Below are positions 4,637 to 5,655 of a DNA stretch of 5,655 bases, piece by piece. The number at the start of each line of letters is the position of its first letter. Positions within the stretch are counted from its first letter, which is position 1. The position numbers were made by a program, and so were the translations under genes. A model generated the notes under the pieces. The model searched no databases. It was not told the origin of the DNA and was given only the letters and a program-made list of their open reading frames with translations. Source of the stretch: an uncultured Bacillaceae bacterium (lineage in GTDB: Bacteria; Bacillota; Bacilli; Bacillales; Alkalibacillaceae); contig CALKAL010000098.1 of NCBI GenBank assembly GCA_937983065.1, positions 1 to 5,655 of the forward strand. Direction: 5' to 3'.

Positions 4637-5575
4637 ATGATCGAACAACTGAATGAACATCTCGTCCATTTAAATGGGGCGAAGCGTAGAAAAAAGAAAT
4701 GGGAAATTCAACTGAATGACTATGAAGCTGAATTGAATCAAATCAATCAAAATATAGCCGAATTAGAAAAACAGTTAGTCAAAGAAATTAAAGACGTTCG
4801 TAAACTAGAAGGAATAAGCATGACGAATCTATTTTCAACATTATTAGGTCGAAAATATGAAAAATTAGAAAAAGAAAAACAAGAAGTCGTCGCCCTCCAA
4901 CTAAAGCTTGAAGATAAAAAACAAAATAGGGATGAAATAATAGAAGCAATTGCTGAGCTACAAAAAAATTTAAAGCAAGTCCAACATATTCAATCAGAGT
5001 ACGAAGAAGCATTAAAAATGAAAGTGGACCTCATTAAAGAAAAAGATACGGCTTATGCTGAGAAATTATATGCTTTAAGTGAGCGTGAAGGGGATCTTGA
5101 TAGTTATTTAGTTGAGGTCGATGAAGCAATTACTGCTGGTGAGGAAGCAAAAACTGCCTTACAACAAGCCCAAAACGAATTAAGTAACGCAAAAGGCTGG
5201 GGGCTATTCGATATGTTCGGTGGCGGTGTCATCGCAACAGCTATTAAACATAGTCACGTCGATGATGCAACACAATCAATTCAAAGGGCTGAAACGAAAA
5301 TTCGCCAATTTCAAAAAGAATTACTTGATGTGAATGATGAAGCGAACTTACACGTAAACACATCATCATTATTAACGTTTGCAGATTACTTTTTTGATAA
5401 CATTATTACAGATTACATGGTACAAAGCCGTATTCAAAATTGCTTAAACAACGTCAATGAAGTCGTAGCGGAAATCGAAGAAACGGTTGAAAAGTTAAAA
5501 GCTGAAAAAGAGCGAAAATCAATAATGTATGAACAAATAAAAGAAGAACGAAAGCAACTAATTGAATCGTTTTAG
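4637..5575 (+). CDS. Coiled-coil protein with glycine-rich WGxFDxFGGG motif, function unknown
   Basis: A 312-residue protein with no signal peptide or clear membrane helix, so probably cytoplasmic. Most of it is charged heptad-like helix, predicted coiled coil at about 20-60, 73-137, 160-185, 212-235 and 265-310. Three less polar islands break it: SMTNLFSTLLGRKYEKLEKE (61-80), GWGLFDMFGGGVIATAIKHS (187-206) followed by HVDDA, and SLLTFADYFFDNIITDYMVQ (244-263). The middle island looks like a conserved signature between two long helices. I have the impression of similar motifs in uncharacterised proteins of other Firmicutes, but I cannot confirm this or name a family. The start at 4637 is chosen for its GGGGGA ribosome site; an in-frame ATG 9 codons upstream (4610) lacks one. 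The gene has its own terminator and no operon partner in view. A scaffold or membrane-associated role is only a guess. Confidence 0.85.
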   Translation: MIEQLNEHLVHLNGAKRRKKKWEIQLNDYEAELNQINQNIAELEKQLVKEIKDVRKLEGISMTNLFSTLLGRKYEKLEKEKQEVVALQLKLEDKKQNRDEIIEAIAELQKNLKQVQHIQSEYEEALKMKVDLIKEKDTAYAEKLYALSEREGDLDSYLVEVDEAITAGEEAKTALQQAQNELSNAKGWGLFDMFGGGVIATAIKHSHVDDATQSIQRAETKIRQFQKELLDVNDEANLHVNTSSLLTFADYFFDNIITDYMVQSRIQNCLNNVNEVVAEIEETVEKLKAEKERKSIMYEQIKEERKQLIESF

Positions 5576-5603
5576 GGAGATAAATTTAAGCGAGTAAAGT
5601 TTA

Positions 5604-5635
5604 GGCGACCTCTACCAAAGAAGTCGCCTTTACTT
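5604..5635 (+). terminator. Intrinsic terminator after the coiled-coil gene
   Basis: GGCGAC (5604-5609) pairs with GTCGCC (5623-5628), with two further pairs inside after one mismatch (TC 5611-5612 with GA 5620-5621). A short T-rich tail, TTTACTT, follows. GTAAA (5594-5598) can also pair with TTTAC (5629-5633) around a bulge. The U-tract is weak, but the position 28 bases after the stop codon fits. Confidence 0.75.
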
Positions 5636-5655
5636 CGTCAAAAACTATTGGTGAA

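Noticed and set aside
4788..5012. 74-codon minus-strand frame within the coiled-coil gene
   Set aside because: Its hydrophobic leucine/phenylalanine runs are the antisense of lysine- and glutamate-rich coiled-coil codons; it is a shadow frame.
1..5655. Mobile element, CRISPR array, tRNA or toxin-antitoxin pair
   Set aside because: No terminal repeats, target duplications, transposase motifs, regularly spaced repeats, cloverleaf or paired small ORFs were found on either strand.

Overview
The window reads as chromosomal DNA of a low-GC Gram-positive bacterium, most likely a member of the Bacillaceae. This rests on the A+T-rich sequence, strong AGGAGG-type ribosome binding sites, a CcpA-like cre motif, an L-A-A-C lipobox lipoprotein and the protein families present. 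No species can be named from the sequence alone. I see no tRNA, rRNA, CRISPR array, insertion sequence or phage gene.

Layout. At the left, on the minus strand, is a two-gene operon for recycling cell-wall amino sugar: anmK (871-2043), then murQ (856 down to the left edge, C-terminus cut off by the window). Together they take 1,6-anhydro-N-acetylmuramic acid to its 6-phosphate and then to GlcNAc-6-phosphate plus D-lactate. A good SigA-type promoter with a cre-like site over the predicted transcription start lies upstream of anmK, which suggests carbon catabolite control. Divergent from it, on the plus strand, is a class I SAM-dependent methyltransferase of unknown substrate (2215-2895).

A compact region with nested repeats and hairpins (about 2896-3042) separates the methyltransferase from a convergent VanZ-like membrane protein gene. 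The best start of that gene is 3540, not the longer open frame reaching 3666, because an AGGAG ribosome site precedes 3540 and a promoter-like element lies inside the longer frame. Just past its stop codon, on the same strand, is a possible very small membrane protein whose frame looks broken by one base or uses an unusual start.

A 343-bp divergent region with several inverted repeats leads to a plus-strand gene for a lipoprotein with an acidic linker and a prokaryotic cytochrome b5-type heme domain (3884-4273). A 363-bp gene-free stretch follows. It holds overlapping, competing hairpins (4303-4370), a cre-like palindrome (4416-4429) and a very clear intrinsic terminator (4441-4478). The last gene (4637-5575) encodes a 312-residue coiled-coil protein with a conserved-looking glycine-rich motif and no function I can assign. 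A terminator hairpin follows it (5604-5635).

Apart from the anmK-murQ pair, neighbouring genes do not form an evident pathway. The window looks like ordinary core or semi-accessory chromosome with single-gene units. The most interesting unexplained items are the coiled-coil protein, the small ORF behind the VanZ-like gene and the structured RNA-like region after the b5 lipoprotein gene.
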